The notes beneath the pieces were generated by a model. The model did not search any database, had not been told where the DNA came from, and worked only from the letters and a program-made list of their open reading frames with translations. The position numbers were made by a program, and so were the translations under genes. From an uncultured Bacteroidales bacterium (lineage in GTDB: Bacteria; Bacteroidota; Bacteroidia; Bacteroidales; FEN-979), in contig CAIVAT010000031.1 in NCBI GenBank assembly GCA_903903985.1, positions 1 to 49,303 of the forward strand: DNA of 49,303 bases, read 5' to 3'. Below, in pieces: positions 33,571-42,160 of this stretch (its first letter is position 1; the number at the start of each line of letters is the position of its first letter).

Positions 33571-34839
33571 TTAATAATTATACTTTTTCCCCCACAAACT
33601 TTTTAGTCTCGCCCGAAGTTCATTCTCCCGCTGATTTTTCTGCGGATCATAGAATGTTGCTCCCTTGATTTTCTCAGGAAGGAACTCCTGTTCTATGAAA
33701 TTGTTGTCAAAATCATGGGCATATTTATAATCCTTTCCATATCCGATTTTTCTCATAAGATTGGTCGGGGCATTCCGGATATGGAGCGGAACAGGCAGAT
33801 CTCCGGTCTCCCGCAGTGATTTCTGCGCATTTCTGACAGCCAGGTACGATGCATTGCTTTTCACCGAACAGGCGAGGTATATGGTAGTTTGCGATAAAAT
33901 AAGATCACATTCAGGATACCCGATGACATCAACAGCCTGGAAGCAGGCAGTCGCCAGCAACAGTGCATTGGGGTTTGCATTTCCAATGTCTTCCGAAGCC
34001 AGGATCAGCATGCGTCGTGCAATGAATTTTGGGTCCTCGCCAGCCTGGATCATTCGTGCCAGCCAGTAAACCGCAGCATTCGGATCACTTCCCCGCATCG
34101 ATTTGATGAATGCCGAGATGATGTCGTAATGCATCTCACCGGTTTTGTCATACATGGCAAGGTTCTGCTGGATGATTTTTATGGTCTTTTCATTGGTGAT
34201 CCTGATAGGCAGGCCTTGCTTTACTTCAGAGGTGACGATAAGTTCAAGCGCATTCAGCAGTTTACGCGCATCTCCGCCTGAGATCCGGAGCAAGGCTTCG
34301 GACTCGGGTATTTGAATATCGGTCTTCAGGCTATTTTCCAGATGAAGACGGCCCTGCTCCAGCAATTTCAACAGGTGATGTTCTTCCAGTGGTTTTAAAA
34401 TATAGATCTGGCATCTGGAAAGGAGCGGGGAGATGACTTCAAATGAAGGATTTTCCGTGGTGGCGCCAATAAAGGTCACCACACCTTTTTCGACAGCACC
34501 CAGCAATGCATCCTGTTGCGACTTGCTGAACCGGTGAATCTCATCAATAAACAGGAATGGGCTGTCGTTTGCTTCCTGCGCTTTGGCAATGACTTCACGA
34601 ACTTCTTTAACCCCTGAACTGACGGCGCTCAGGGTATAAAAGGTCCGGTTCAATTGCTTCGAGATGATATAGGCCAGGGTTGTTTTGCCAACACCGGGTG
34701 AACCCCACAGGATCATGGAGGGTATATTCCCCGATTCAATGGCCCGTTCCAGGATGGCTCCTTTGCCAATGAGATGTTCCTGCCCAAGGTAATCTTCCAG
34801 TGTGCCCGGGCGTAATTGTTCTGCCAATGGAATTAACAT
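33571..34839 (-). CDS. rarA: Replication-associated recombination protein A (MgsA/WRNIP1 family AAA+ ATPase)
   Basis: A 422-residue AAA+ ATPase that acts at stalled replication forks and interacts with single-strand binding protein. Walker A GSPGVGKT is at residues 46-53, Walker B/DEIH at 99-102 (FLFIDEIHRF), sensor 1 GATTENPSFE near 127, and the C-terminal tetramerisation domain includes YWLARMIQAGEDPKFIARRM near 258. The start MLIPLAEQLRP is close to the RarA norm. The gap before kdsA (33432-33570) holds tandem TTGCATT-like repeats and a small hairpin CCGAA-CGGA-TTCGG, possibly a terminator. Confidence 0.96.
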   Translation of the reverse strand: MLIPLAEQLRPGTLEDYLGQEHLIGKGAILERAIESGNIPSMILWGSPGVGKTTLAYIISKQLNRTFYTLSAVSSGVKEVREVIAKAQEANDSPFLFIDEIHRFSKSQQDALLGAVEKGVVTFIGATTENPSFEVISPLLSRCQIYILKPLEEHHLLKLLEQGRLHLENSLKTDIQIPESEALLRISGGDARKLLNALELIVTSEVKQGLPIRITNEKTIKIIQQNLAMYDKTGEMHYDIISAFIKSMRGSDPNAAVYWLARMIQAGEDPKFIARRMLILASEDIGNANPNALLLATACFQAVDVIGYPECDLILSQTTIYLACSVKSNASYLAVRNAQKSLRETGDLPVPLHIRNAPTNLMRKIGYGKDYKYAHDFDNNFIEQEFLPEKIKGATFYDPQKNQRENELRARLKSLWGKKYNY

Positions 34840-34879
34840 GGAACAAATATAGCTTTAAATTTGATAACCCCGCCCTCGT

Positions 34880-34990
34880 TGGACCCATCCCCCCGGTTTC
34901 AGAACCCTTCCATGCAGTCCCCATCCCGAAAAAGGGAAAGGGAGAGGTCCCTCCCTTTTTTGGGGAGGGAGAACGATTGGGGGAATTGTT
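34880..34990. repeat. GC-rich intergenic repeat element downstream of rarA start
   Basis: In the 312-bp stretch 34840-35151, which holds no gene, this part has CCCATCCCCCCGG, GGGAAAGGGAGAGGTCCCTC and TTTTGGGGAGGGAG. It contains overlapping palindromes (GAGGTCCCTC; CTCCC/GGGAG). It is of the same kind as 29125-29205 and 41905-41945. The rest of the gap is AT-rich and carries the promoter at 35091-35123. Confidence 0.45.
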
Positions 34991-35090
34991 AATAACTCCA
35001 TAATTCTTAATAAATGTTAAAATTATTCTCATTGATATTCAGTGTAATACATAAAATGTTAAAAAATGTTAAAAAAAAGTGGTCAAAATA

Positions 35091-35123
35091 TTTGGAACAT
35101 AGTATCGCATTGATTTATCTTTG
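35091..35123 (+). promoter_or_regulatory. Promoter of the small lipoprotein gene
   Basis: TTTG at 35091-35094, a 21-nt spacer, then TATCTTTG (TAnnTTTG) at 35116-35123. The ATG is at 35152. Both elements and spacing fit the Bacteroidota primary sigma consensus well, suggesting strong expression. Confidence 0.7.
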
Positions 35124-35151
35124 CATCATAATTCTAAAAAATCAATAGACA

Positions 35152-35445
35152 ATGAAAAAACTTGCAACATTATTAGTTATTGGAGTAGTAGCTTTCATGT
35201 ACTCCTGTGGCCCAAGCGCAAAACAAATCGAAGAACAAAGAATTGCTGACTCTATCCGCGTTGCTGACTCATTAGCAATGGTACAGGCTGAACAGCAGAG
35301 AATCGCCGATTCAATTGCAAAAGTTCAACAAGAGAAAATGATTGCTGACTCTATTGCACATGCTGATTCCGTGAAGAAATTCCCGAAATTATTCAAACCA
35401 GCTAAAGCTGTAAAACCTGCAAAACCTGCAAAAAAAGGTAAATAA
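35152..35445 (+). CDS. Small lipoprotein with RIADSI repeats
   Basis: A 97-residue protein with a lipoprotein signal peptide (lipobox near residues 16-19, YSC). The mature part has three similar coiled-coil segments of the type EQQRIADSIAKVQ, then a lysine- and proline-rich tail (VKPAKPAKKGK). It resembles Lpp-like small structural lipoproteins in layout: lipid anchor, heptad helix, basic end. Peptidoglycan binding through the basic tail is only a guess. It has its own strong promoter and terminator. The neighbour pnt operon converges on it. Confidence 0.7.
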   Translation: MKKLATLLVIGVVAFMYSCGPSAKQIEEQRIADSIRVADSLAMVQAEQQRIADSIAKVQQEKMIADSIAHADSVKKFPKLFKPAKAVKPAKPAKKGK

Positions 35446-35464
35446 TTCTTAAGCAGGCCAAAAT

Positions 35465-35492
35465 AAAAAGCCTCGGTTTTCCGGGGCTTTTT
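35465..35492. terminator. Bidirectional terminator between the lipoprotein gene and pntB
   Basis: AAAAAGCCTCGG and CCGGGGCTTTTT pair over 12 bp (one G-U) around a TTTT loop. T runs flank it on both strands. It separates two convergent genes. Confidence 0.85.
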
Positions 35493-35517
35493 TATTTCTG
35501 GGATGCTGAGTACAATT

Positions 35518-36990
35518 CTACAAGTTTTTTATCTCTCCAACCAGTTTTTGCAGAGTCGCTTTGGCATCTCCAAACAGCATCCGCGATTTGGGCATGAAAA
35601 ACAGATTGTTCTCGATTGCAGCATATCCCTTGGCCATGCTGCGTTTCATGATGATCGTGTTTTTTGCTTCCCAAACCTTGATGACGGGCATTCCGTAAAT
35701 GGGGCTCGATGGATCATCTTCCGCAGCAGGGTTCACAACATCGTTGGCACCCACCACAATTACCACATCTGTGTTGTTCATTTCGTTGTTGGCATCATCC
35801 ATCTCCTGCAGTTTTTCATAGGCTACATCAGCTTCTGCAAGTAATACGTTCATATGTCCAGGCATGCGGCCCGCAACAGGATGAATTCCATATTTCAATT
35901 CGACTCCTTTCGAAGCAAGCAGGTTCTCCAACTCATGGCATAGATGCTGTGCTTGTGCTACGGCCAGGCCATATCCGGGAACAACCAGGACTTTTTGAGA
36001 ATAACTCAGCAGTACGGCTGCATCGCTTAATGAAATCTCCTTCACGGTTTTATCACCGGTATCGGGACCGGCCGCTGAACTCCCTCCAAAAGCGCCAATG
36101 ATTACATTCAACAATGAACGGTTCATGGCTTTGCACATCAGGATGGTCAGGATGGTTCCTGATGAGCCGACAAGGATTCCACCGGTAAGCATCGCCTGGT
36201 TGCTGTATAAAAATCCTCCCATGGCTGCTGCCACACCGGTAAACGAGTTTAGCAAAGAAATGACCACAGGCATATCCGCACCACCGATCGGCATCACAAA
36301 AGTAACGCCATAAACAAGTGCCAGTGCTGCAAGGGTGTATACCATCCAGTTTTCACCTGCAACCGGCGTTTTAAACATGATAAAAATAACAAAACCGATT
36401 AAAATAAATAAAAACGAGAGGTTGATATAGCGGAGTACCGGGCTCTTCACATCACCAATCCGCTCGTCAAGTTTGCCGAAGGCAATCATACTGCCGGCAA
36501 AAGAAACGCCGCCGATCATCAGTCCCAGTAAAATGGCCAGGGCTTCACCATTCAGCATCGTTGAAACCTTTAAGCCTGCCAGTTCGTTCTGCATTCTTGG
36601 AAATTCCATCATGGAGATAAGCGCCGCACATGCACCGCCCATTCCGTTGAAAAGAGAGACCATCTGCGGCATGGCCGTCATTTTTACCTTTCTGGCAGCG
36701 AGCCATCCTACCACCGTACCGATAACCAGTGCACCCATAATCCAGCCGATGTTATGGATACCCTGGTAAGTACCGTCTGCCATTTTATTTTTGTGGAAGA
36801 GCATGGTGAAAAGAATGGCGAGGCCCATTCCTGCAGCAGCCCAAAGATTTCCGCTGCGGGCAGTATCGGGATGGCTCAGCTTTTTCAGCCCAAGTATAAA
36901 CAGTATGGATGCCAGAATGTAAGATAACTCAAGGATCGAGATATATTCGGAAAATTCAAAAGTCCTGGATAATGTTTGTATCGTTTCCAT
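35518..36990 (-). CDS. pntB: NAD(P) transhydrogenase, beta subunit (NADP-binding)
   Basis: A 490-residue membrane protein of the proton-translocating transhydrogenase, which uses the proton gradient to reduce NADP+ with NADH. The N-terminal half has about nine membrane helices. The C-terminal NADP domain carries VVPGYGLAVAQAQHLCHEL and GHMNVLLAEADVAYEKL, the canonical domain III motifs. It ends the operon 8 nt after the alpha-2 gene. The downstream terminator is at 35465-35492. Confidence 0.96.
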   Translation of the reverse strand: METIQTLSRTFEFSEYISILELSYILASILFILGLKKLSHPDTARSGNLWAAAGMGLAILFTMLFHKNKMADGTYQGIHNIGWIMGALVIGTVVGWLAARKVKMTAMPQMVSLFNGMGGACAALISMMEFPRMQNELAGLKVSTMLNGEALAILLGLMIGGVSFAGSMIAFGKLDERIGDVKSPVLRYINLSFLFILIGFVIFIMFKTPVAGENWMVYTLAALALVYGVTFVMPIGGADMPVVISLLNSFTGVAAAMGGFLYSNQAMLTGGILVGSSGTILTILMCKAMNRSLLNVIIGAFGGSSAAGPDTGDKTVKEISLSDAAVLLSYSQKVLVVPGYGLAVAQAQHLCHELENLLASKGVELKYGIHPVAGRMPGHMNVLLAEADVAYEKLQEMDDANNEMNNTDVVIVVGANDVVNPAAEDDPSSPIYGMPVIKVWEAKNTIIMKRSMAKGYAAIENNLFFMPKSRMLFGDAKATLQKLVGEIKNL

Positions 36991-36998
36991 CGTTCCTG

Positions 36999-37310
36999 TT
37001 ATTGCTGTTTTTTCTTTTTCTTAAACATCTCAAGCATGCGGTCGGTCACAACAAAACCGCCAACCACGTTCAAGGTTCCAAGAACCACTGCAATAAATCC
37101 CAGGATCATCGATAAAATATTGCTGGCATGTCCCATCACAATGATGGCGCCGATGATTACAACGCCATGGATGGCATTGGCACCCGACATCAGGGGAGTA
37201 TGCAATACCGATGGAACGTGTGAAATCACTTCAATCCCCAGGAAAATGGATAAGATGATAATAAAGATTGCTTCTCTGTATTCAAGGAAAAATTTTAAAA
37301 TATCATTCAT
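36999..37310 (-). CDS. NAD(P) transhydrogenase, alpha subunit 2 (membrane part)
   Basis: A 103-residue membrane protein with three predicted helices, the separate C-terminal membrane piece of PntA found in three-subunit transhydrogenases. VLHTPLMSGANAIHGVVIIG is the signature of this segment. It lies between alpha-1 (10 nt) and beta (8 nt), as in other bacteria with split PntA (pntAB). The last residues are lysine-rich. Confidence 0.93.
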   Translation of the reverse strand: MNDILKFFLEYREAIFIIILSIFLGIEVISHVPSVLHTPLMSGANAIHGVVIIGAIIVMGHASNILSMILGFIAVVLGTLNVVGGFVVTDRMLEMFKKKKKQQ

Positions 37311-37320
37311 GGATGGGTTA

Positions 37321-38448
37321 TTAAACGGTTAACATGGCCTTTACCCGATCATTGACGATCTCAAGATCATGGGTAACACAAGTGCCTTTTACAATATCAT
37401 CCTGCCAGTTGAGCTTGAATTCTCCTTGCGCATTGATCATCAGCTTCAGGAAATTAATCACATTCTTGCCAAACATTTTACTGGCATCGGTAGGCATATC
37501 AACCGGAAGCGATGAATTTCCGATAACTTTCACCCCGGTGTAAACAATGGTTTCATCATTTTTGGTCACTTCGCAGTTCCCGCCGGTTGATGCTGCAAGG
37601 TCGATGATGACCGAACCCGGCTTCATGGCTTCAACAGTCTCTTTTTTCAGCAATACCGGGGCTCTTTTTCCGGGAATTTGGGCAGTACAGATCACCACAT
37701 CCGATTTAATCGCATGGTTATGAACGGCTTCAGCTTGCTTCTTCCTGAATTCATCAGATTGTTCCACCGCATATCCACCTGCCGATTTATCATCAACGGC
37801 TCCTTCGACTTCAACAAATTTGGCTCCCAATCCGACAACTTCCTCTTTTACAGCGGCCCTGACATCGAAAACCTCAACCACAGCGCCCAGTTTGCGCGAA
37901 GTAGCAATTGCCTGCAGTCCTGCAACACCCGCGCCAAGGATCAACACTTTGGCAGGAGTGATCGTTCCGGCAGCGGTCATGAACATCGGGAAAAACTTTG
38001 GAAGGGCATTGGCCGCAGTCAGTACCGCCTTGTACCCGGCAACAGTAGCCATGGATGAAAGGATATCCATTGATTGTGCGCGACTCGTACGGGGTATCAC
38101 ATCGAGACTGAAACCCGTTATGTTCTTTTGAGCCAGTGATTTTATAAGATCTGTGTTGAAATACGGATTCAGGACAGCAAGGAGAACCGTTTTTTCTTTC
38201 ATCAGGGCTAATTCGGCATCTGTTGGAGGATTTATTTTAATCAGCATCTCCGATTGGGCGATCACATCCGGTTTGGAAGCGATTTTAGCGCCAGCTGTCA
38301 TGTAATCTTCCCCTGAGGCATAAGCACGCTGACCTGCATCTTTTTCAACATACACGGTGACCATCATTTTCGTCAGTGTTGCAACAGATTCAGGCAACAG
38401 CGCAACCCGGTTTTCAGGAGCTTCCTCTTTTAAAATACCAATAACCAT
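37321..38448 (-). CDS. pntA: NAD(P) transhydrogenase, alpha subunit 1 (NAD-binding)
   Basis: A 375-residue soluble NAD-binding subunit (domain I), related to alanine dehydrogenase. It begins MVIGILKEEAPENRVAL, the usual opening, and has the Rossmann motif GAGVAGLQAIATSRKLGAVV near residue 172. The mobile loop and C-terminal region fit the family. The gene is the first of the three-gene transhydrogenase operon on the minus strand. The region upstream (38449-38568) contains inverted copies of an AATTACGATTT-type sequence but no gene. Confidence 0.95.
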   Translation of the reverse strand: MVIGILKEEAPENRVALLPESVATLTKMMVTVYVEKDAGQRAYASGEDYMTAGAKIASKPDVIAQSEMLIKINPPTDAELALMKEKTVLLAVLNPYFNTDLIKSLAQKNITGFSLDVIPRTSRAQSMDILSSMATVAGYKAVLTAANALPKFFPMFMTAAGTITPAKVLILGAGVAGLQAIATSRKLGAVVEVFDVRAAVKEEVVGLGAKFVEVEGAVDDKSAGGYAVEQSDEFRKKQAEAVHNHAIKSDVVICTAQIPGKRAPVLLKKETVEAMKPGSVIIDLAASTGGNCEVTKNDETIVYTGVKVIGNSSLPVDMPTDASKMFGKNVINFLKLMINAQGEFKLNWQDDIVKGTCVTHDLEIVNDRVKAMLTV

Positions 38449-38568
38449 GATTTGAGATGTTAGAAAAAATTACGATTTACAAAAGAAGCGGGATTTTACA
38501 GGTTCTACGTGGGCAGGAAACGCACAAAATCGTAATTCAAAAATCGTAAATCGAAAATTGACAGTGTA

Positions 38569-39060
38569 TTAATCCGTAAACCCAATGGTCTGATGGCTTC
38601 CGTCGCAAAAAGGTTTCTTCCTGCTTCCACCGCATCGGCAAATTGCAACTACCTCGTTTTCAATCTTTATCTTCTTTTTCTTTGAATCGCGGACGATGAA
38701 GTTGCCGGTGATCAAAGCGGGGCCGTTCTTCAGGATTTGCACCCTTGCGAATTTTGATTTCATTTTAACGGTCGCACGTGGTTTGGACGTGACAAATTTT
38801 GTGCTTTTCAGGTAAGTGAGTGCCCGTGAAGGACAAGTGTCGACTGCCTTCATGATATCTTTACTGTTTGATGCATGCACATTAATCCAAGGCTTTTTCT
38901 TCGAATTGAAAACTGCTGGCAATCCAATGAGGCAGTTAGCCGAATGAATGCACAATTCTGCTTTCCAGTAAACAGTTACTTCACCATTTGAAAATTCTTT
39001 GACGGTCTCCTTGTTCTTTTTGAACTCGGAAAGTTCTGCTTTTGTAACTTTGTTTGCCAT
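38569..39060 (-). CDS. Iron-sulfur protein with divergent 4Fe-4S and CDGSH domains
   Basis: A 163-residue protein with two domains. The N-terminal part (about 28-86) resembles divergent mono-cluster ferredoxin domains (Fer4_19) with C37, C43 and C76-P (DTCPSRAL). The C-terminal part is a CDGSH zinc-finger-type 2Fe-2S site: C141-x-C143, C152 and H156 in CRCGGSRKKPFCDGSH, exactly the mitoNEET pattern (three Cys, one His). The combination is common in bacteria; roles in iron or redox handling are proposed, not proven. It is divergent from pdxH. Confidence 0.92.
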   Translation of the reverse strand: MANKVTKAELSEFKKNKETVKEFSNGEVTVYWKAELCIHSANCLIGLPAVFNSKKKPWINVHASNSKDIMKAVDTCPSRALTYLKSTKFVTSKPRATVKMKSKFARVQILKNGPALITGNFIVRDSKKKKIKIENEVVAICRCGGSRKKPFCDGSHQTIGFTD

Positions 39061-39140
39061 AATAGCTGGATTAAAATTTTCTCAAAGATAAAGAATTATT
39101 TACTTTTATTAAACCTTTTTAATAGATAAGACCTTTGAAA

Positions 39141-39782
39141 ATGACAAAACTGCATTCTGAGTTTCGCAAAGAATATTTAAGCTCATCCCTCGATGAAAAA
39201 TCAATTGATGCAGATCCGATGAAGCAATTTTCTTTGTGGTTTGAGGATGCCATCCGTGCCGACATTGAGGAACCGAATGCAATGGTCCTTTCAACCTGCG
39301 ATCTGGAAGGAAATGTTTCTGCAAGGGTTGTCCTTTTGAAAGGATTTGAGAAAATTGGTTTTAAATTTTTTACCAATTATGAAAGCCATAAAGGAGTGCA
39401 ACTTTCAGCCAATCCAAAAGCGGCATTGACTTTTTTCTGGCATGCCATCGAACGCCAGGTCAGAATCGAGGGAAAAGTCACCAGGATCAACAGAAAGGAA
39501 TCAGAGGCATACTTTAACAATCGCCCGGCCGACAGCAGGATCAGCGCCTGCGTTTCACCTCAGAGCCGTGTGATCCCGGATCGCCTGTTTCTTGAATCCT
39601 TGCGTGAAGGGTTTATGATTGATGTAAAAAACCAGCCTCTGCAATGCCCGGAACATTGGGGCGGATACTTACTCAGGCCTGCAAGGATTGAATTCTGGCA
39701 GGGGAGGGCCCATCGCCTTCATGACCGGATTCAATACGTGCGTACCGGGAAAAAATGGAAGATGGAAAGGCTAGCTCCCTGA
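39141..39782 (+). CDS. pdxH: Pyridoxamine 5'-phosphate oxidase
   Basis: A 213-residue FMN enzyme that oxidises pyridoxamine or pyridoxine 5'-phosphate to pyridoxal 5'-phosphate. The start ATG at 39141 is preferred to a TTG two codons earlier. Conserved stretches: DPMKQFSLWFEDA, PNAMVLSTCDLEGNVSARVV, YESHKGVQLSANPKAALTFF and the C-terminal WGGYLLRPARIEFWQGRAHR with the FMN- and PLP-binding residues. It needs O2 in studied members, which suggests some oxygen exposure if the host is otherwise anaerobic. It converges with the FAD gene, overlapping by 12 nt. Confidence 0.96.
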   Translation: MTKLHSEFRKEYLSSSLDEKSIDADPMKQFSLWFEDAIRADIEEPNAMVLSTCDLEGNVSARVVLLKGFEKIGFKFFTNYESHKGVQLSANPKAALTFFWHAIERQVRIEGKVTRINRKESEAYFNNRPADSRISACVSPQSRVIPDRLFLESLREGFMIDVKNQPLQCPEHWGGYLLRPARIEFWQGRAHRLHDRIQYVRTGKKWKMERLAP

Positions 39783-41180
39783 CTGCCCTTCCATCATGCT
39801 GACAAGGCCTCCTGCAACCATTTCTGCCTGTTCTCTCAACTCCTTCACCGCGGTGCTTTCCCATAGAACACCTTTTAAAAGGGATCCTAAGGCAAAGATA
39901 TTTTCATGGCGTTCATGCCGGGAATTGATCACCTCGAATGAAACAGGATCTGCCAAAATGCCTAACTTCAGGTCATCCTGGACGACGATTCCTTTCACAA
40001 GGCAGTTTTTAAGGTAATTATTATCGGCTTTCATCGGGTCGGTTGAAGGTCCGGTACAATTGATCACGGCTGAAACCTGCAGTTCTTTGGTTGTTTTTTG
40101 CCCGGCTTCAGAAAAAATGACCGTGGGAGTTCCATTTTGACCGGAAGAAATATCGATCAGCCTTCCTGCATATTGGGTCAACTGCCCAGAATCTCTCAAT
40201 TGTCTGAGAAAATCATAGATATGCATTGGTATCCTGTGTCGTGCTGAATCCCAAAAATGTCGCAACCTTGCCATGAACATGCGTTTTTCCCGGGGAATCA
40301 TGTTTTTCCAGAGTTGCTGGGTCTGTGGACGGATTGAATCGATGATTGGCTCGGCACTATAGCCAAGTTCCTTTGCCACCCTGATGTGTTTATGAACAAT
40401 CCTGACAAGTCCGGCCAGATCCTGCCTTGAGAGCAGTTCTTCCCTGATCGCGGTATAGCCGAGTCCGTGATGCAGGTGCGGTAAAGTTGTAAAACCATGG
40501 GGTGACAAGGTATAGATTTTATTGCTAAATCCATTTTCCAGCAGTCCCAATATGGTATCCGCCATCGTAAGACCATTTCCCAGGATCATGACAGGCAGCT
40601 GGTTGTCATGATTTTTTACGGCATCTATTTGCCAGGGATTCCGGAAATAATTCGGGTTGTTGAAAAATTGAGTGTTGGGGATATCAGGATTTCCCGGCAT
40701 GAAATTGCCCGTCGCCAGGATACAATACCGGGCAGTAATAGTTTCTCTGTTTTCAAGTGTCAAGACAATATTATTCCCCGAAATATCCAGGTTATCAACC
40801 AGTGATCCGATGATGGTAATCCGAACCTTTATTGATTCCGGCGACAGGATAATATCCCGCCAGATTTCATTCAGGTACCTGCCGTACAGATGGCGGGGGT
40901 GATATGCATTTGCCACCAGTTCCTTGTCAATTCCAGAATACGGCTCCTGCCTGGATATCCAGTTTAAGAAATGGTCCGGTTTGTCTTGAAAAGCGCTCAT
41001 CCTTGCTGCTGGTACGTTCAGCAGCTGTTTTTTTGAATAGGGATTATAGGCAATGCCTTTGTTGAAACTATCCCGGTCGCCGATCATGACCAATTCAAAC
41101 GGGAATTTGGCTTTCTTAATCAAATGCACGGCAGTCATTGTCCCTGCAAAGCCACAGCCGACAATTGCAATTTTATCCAT
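39771..41180 (-). CDS. FAD/NAD(P)-binding protein (NAD_binding_9-like flavoprotein)
   Basis: A 469-residue flavoprotein. The dinucleotide-binding motif VGCGFAGT is at residues 7-14 and a second glycine-rich site (MILGNGLTMADTILGLLENG) near residue 197. YCILATGNFMPGNPDIPN is the 'ATG' motif of such enzymes. The pattern KGIAYNPYSKKQLLNVPAARMSAF is characteristic of the NAD_binding_9 group (HpxO/HcaC-like FAD proteins of unsettled function). It is the last gene of the putative Fe-S module, 8 nt after the Fe-S protein gene, so it may provide reducing power there. Substrate unknown. Confidence 0.8.
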   Translation of the reverse strand: MDKIAIVGCGFAGTMTAVHLIKKAKFPFELVMIGDRDSFNKGIAYNPYSKKQLLNVPAARMSAFQDKPDHFLNWISRQEPYSGIDKELVANAYHPRHLYGRYLNEIWRDIILSPESIKVRITIIGSLVDNLDISGNNIVLTLENRETITARYCILATGNFMPGNPDIPNTQFFNNPNYFRNPWQIDAVKNHDNQLPVMILGNGLTMADTILGLLENGFSNKIYTLSPHGFTTLPHLHHGLGYTAIREELLSRQDLAGLVRIVHKHIRVAKELGYSAEPIIDSIRPQTQQLWKNMIPREKRMFMARLRHFWDSARHRIPMHIYDFLRQLRDSGQLTQYAGRLIDISSGQNGTPTVIFSEAGQKTTKELQVSAVINCTGPSTDPMKADNNYLKNCLVKGIVVQDDLKLGILADPVSFEVINSRHERHENIFALGSLLKGVLWESTAVKELREQAEMVAGGLVSMMEGQSGS

Positions 41181-41188
41181 TTTTCAGT

Positions 41189-41878
41189 TTATCCGATGAA
41201 CAACCCCTCAATCCTGACTTTGTAACTTCCATCCGGCAATTTCGTTACGGCATTCACCAGTCCGCTGTGTCTCCATTGCAGCATGCAGCGACGGGGCATG
41301 AACCAATACCTGCGGCCCAGTTCAATTTTCTCTTTCGATTCCTTGATGATCCCTTCGTAACCCTGGGCTACATAATACCCAATGTCAATAAAGCCCTCAG
41401 ACCTTGGCCGCAGAGGCCCGGTAACGCACCAGTTGATTACGCCATTCCTGGGATCAGAATCGGTAACCACCCCGCAATGGGTGATCGGGCATCCGCACGA
41501 CATCCCCATCGGGCGGCCTATCATGACGTCACCTTTTTTCACTCCAAGTTCTTTAACAAGTTGCGGATTGTAGGGGAGAATCGTTTCCCTGGGCCCCGGT
41601 TCGTTGCCAAAACAATCAAGAATAAAATCAAAATCCCTTTTCAGATGGTCCTTCCATCCCATTTTTTCCCCGGCTTTGCCGGCATCCTTGCATTCGATGC
41701 AATTGGGAATACTCCTGGTTTCAGATCCATTGTACTTCAGGTGGATGCACAACTTCAGGGGGGTTTCGGAACTGTCTACTGCAACAGCGAATTCATCACA
41801 GGTTCTGTACCCGCAAACACCACAGTCAAGTTGTGGTAACAGATTGAATGTCTGACTTTCTTTTACTTTTGTTTCCAT
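41189..41878 (-). CDS. Cysteine-rich Fe-S binding protein
   Basis: A 229-residue protein with twelve cysteines. The first group, C19-x2-C22-x4-C27-x16-C44, has the spacing of the 4Fe-4S domain found in the corrinoid iron-sulfur protein (PF04060-like). A second pair is C60-x2-C63, then C89, C128-x-C130-x4-C135 (GMSCGCPITHC), C151 and another near residue 196. The rest does not match a named enzyme. It could be a scaffold, carrier or electron-transfer protein. It shares the operon with a cysteine desulfurase, an ABC ATPase and a UreG-like GTPase, so a part in cluster assembly or metallocofactor insertion is plausible, not proven. Confidence 0.7.
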   Translation of the reverse strand: METKVKESQTFNLLPQLDCGVCGYRTCDEFAVAVDSSETPLKLCIHLKYNGSETRSIPNCIECKDAGKAGEKMGWKDHLKRDFDFILDCFGNEPGPRETILPYNPQLVKELGVKKGDVMIGRPMGMSCGCPITHCGVVTDSDPRNGVINWCVTGPLRPRSEGFIDIGYYVAQGYEGIIKESKEKIELGRRYWFMPRRCMLQWRHSGLVNAVTKLPDGSYKVRIEGLFIG

Positions 41879-41904
41879 GTTGGTTTTTGATTATGGTGGT
41901 TTTA

Positions 41905-41945
41905 TGCCTTCCCGGCACCTCCCTGTTTGCAGGGAGGGTCAGCGG
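41905..41945. repeat. GC-rich intergenic repeat element between nifS-like and Fe-S genes
   Basis: CCTCCCTGTTTGCAGGGAGG forms a hairpin with an 8-bp stem, flanked by the same kind of pyrimidine/purine sequence as 29125-29205 and 34880-34990. It sits in the 282-nt spacer (41879-42160) of the putative operon. A possible minus-strand -7 box (TATTTTTG) is at 41966-41973, so the two downstream genes might also be transcribed separately. Confidence 0.45.
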
Positions 41946-42160
41946 TTGGTCTTGTTCTCTTTGATCAAAAATATCTTGTAATTTCCTGATGGTGCGGCTT
42001 GTATGTGTGACAAAAAGAAATGGTAAAAAAGCATGGACGAGGGACCCGATGGCACATGAGCATGTTTGCAGCGAAAGCATTAAGGCAAAACGGGCATGCT
42101 GCAGGTACGACATCCGCACTTCCTGCGGGTGCCTGGTAAATAGGTTATGTTTCTTCATTT

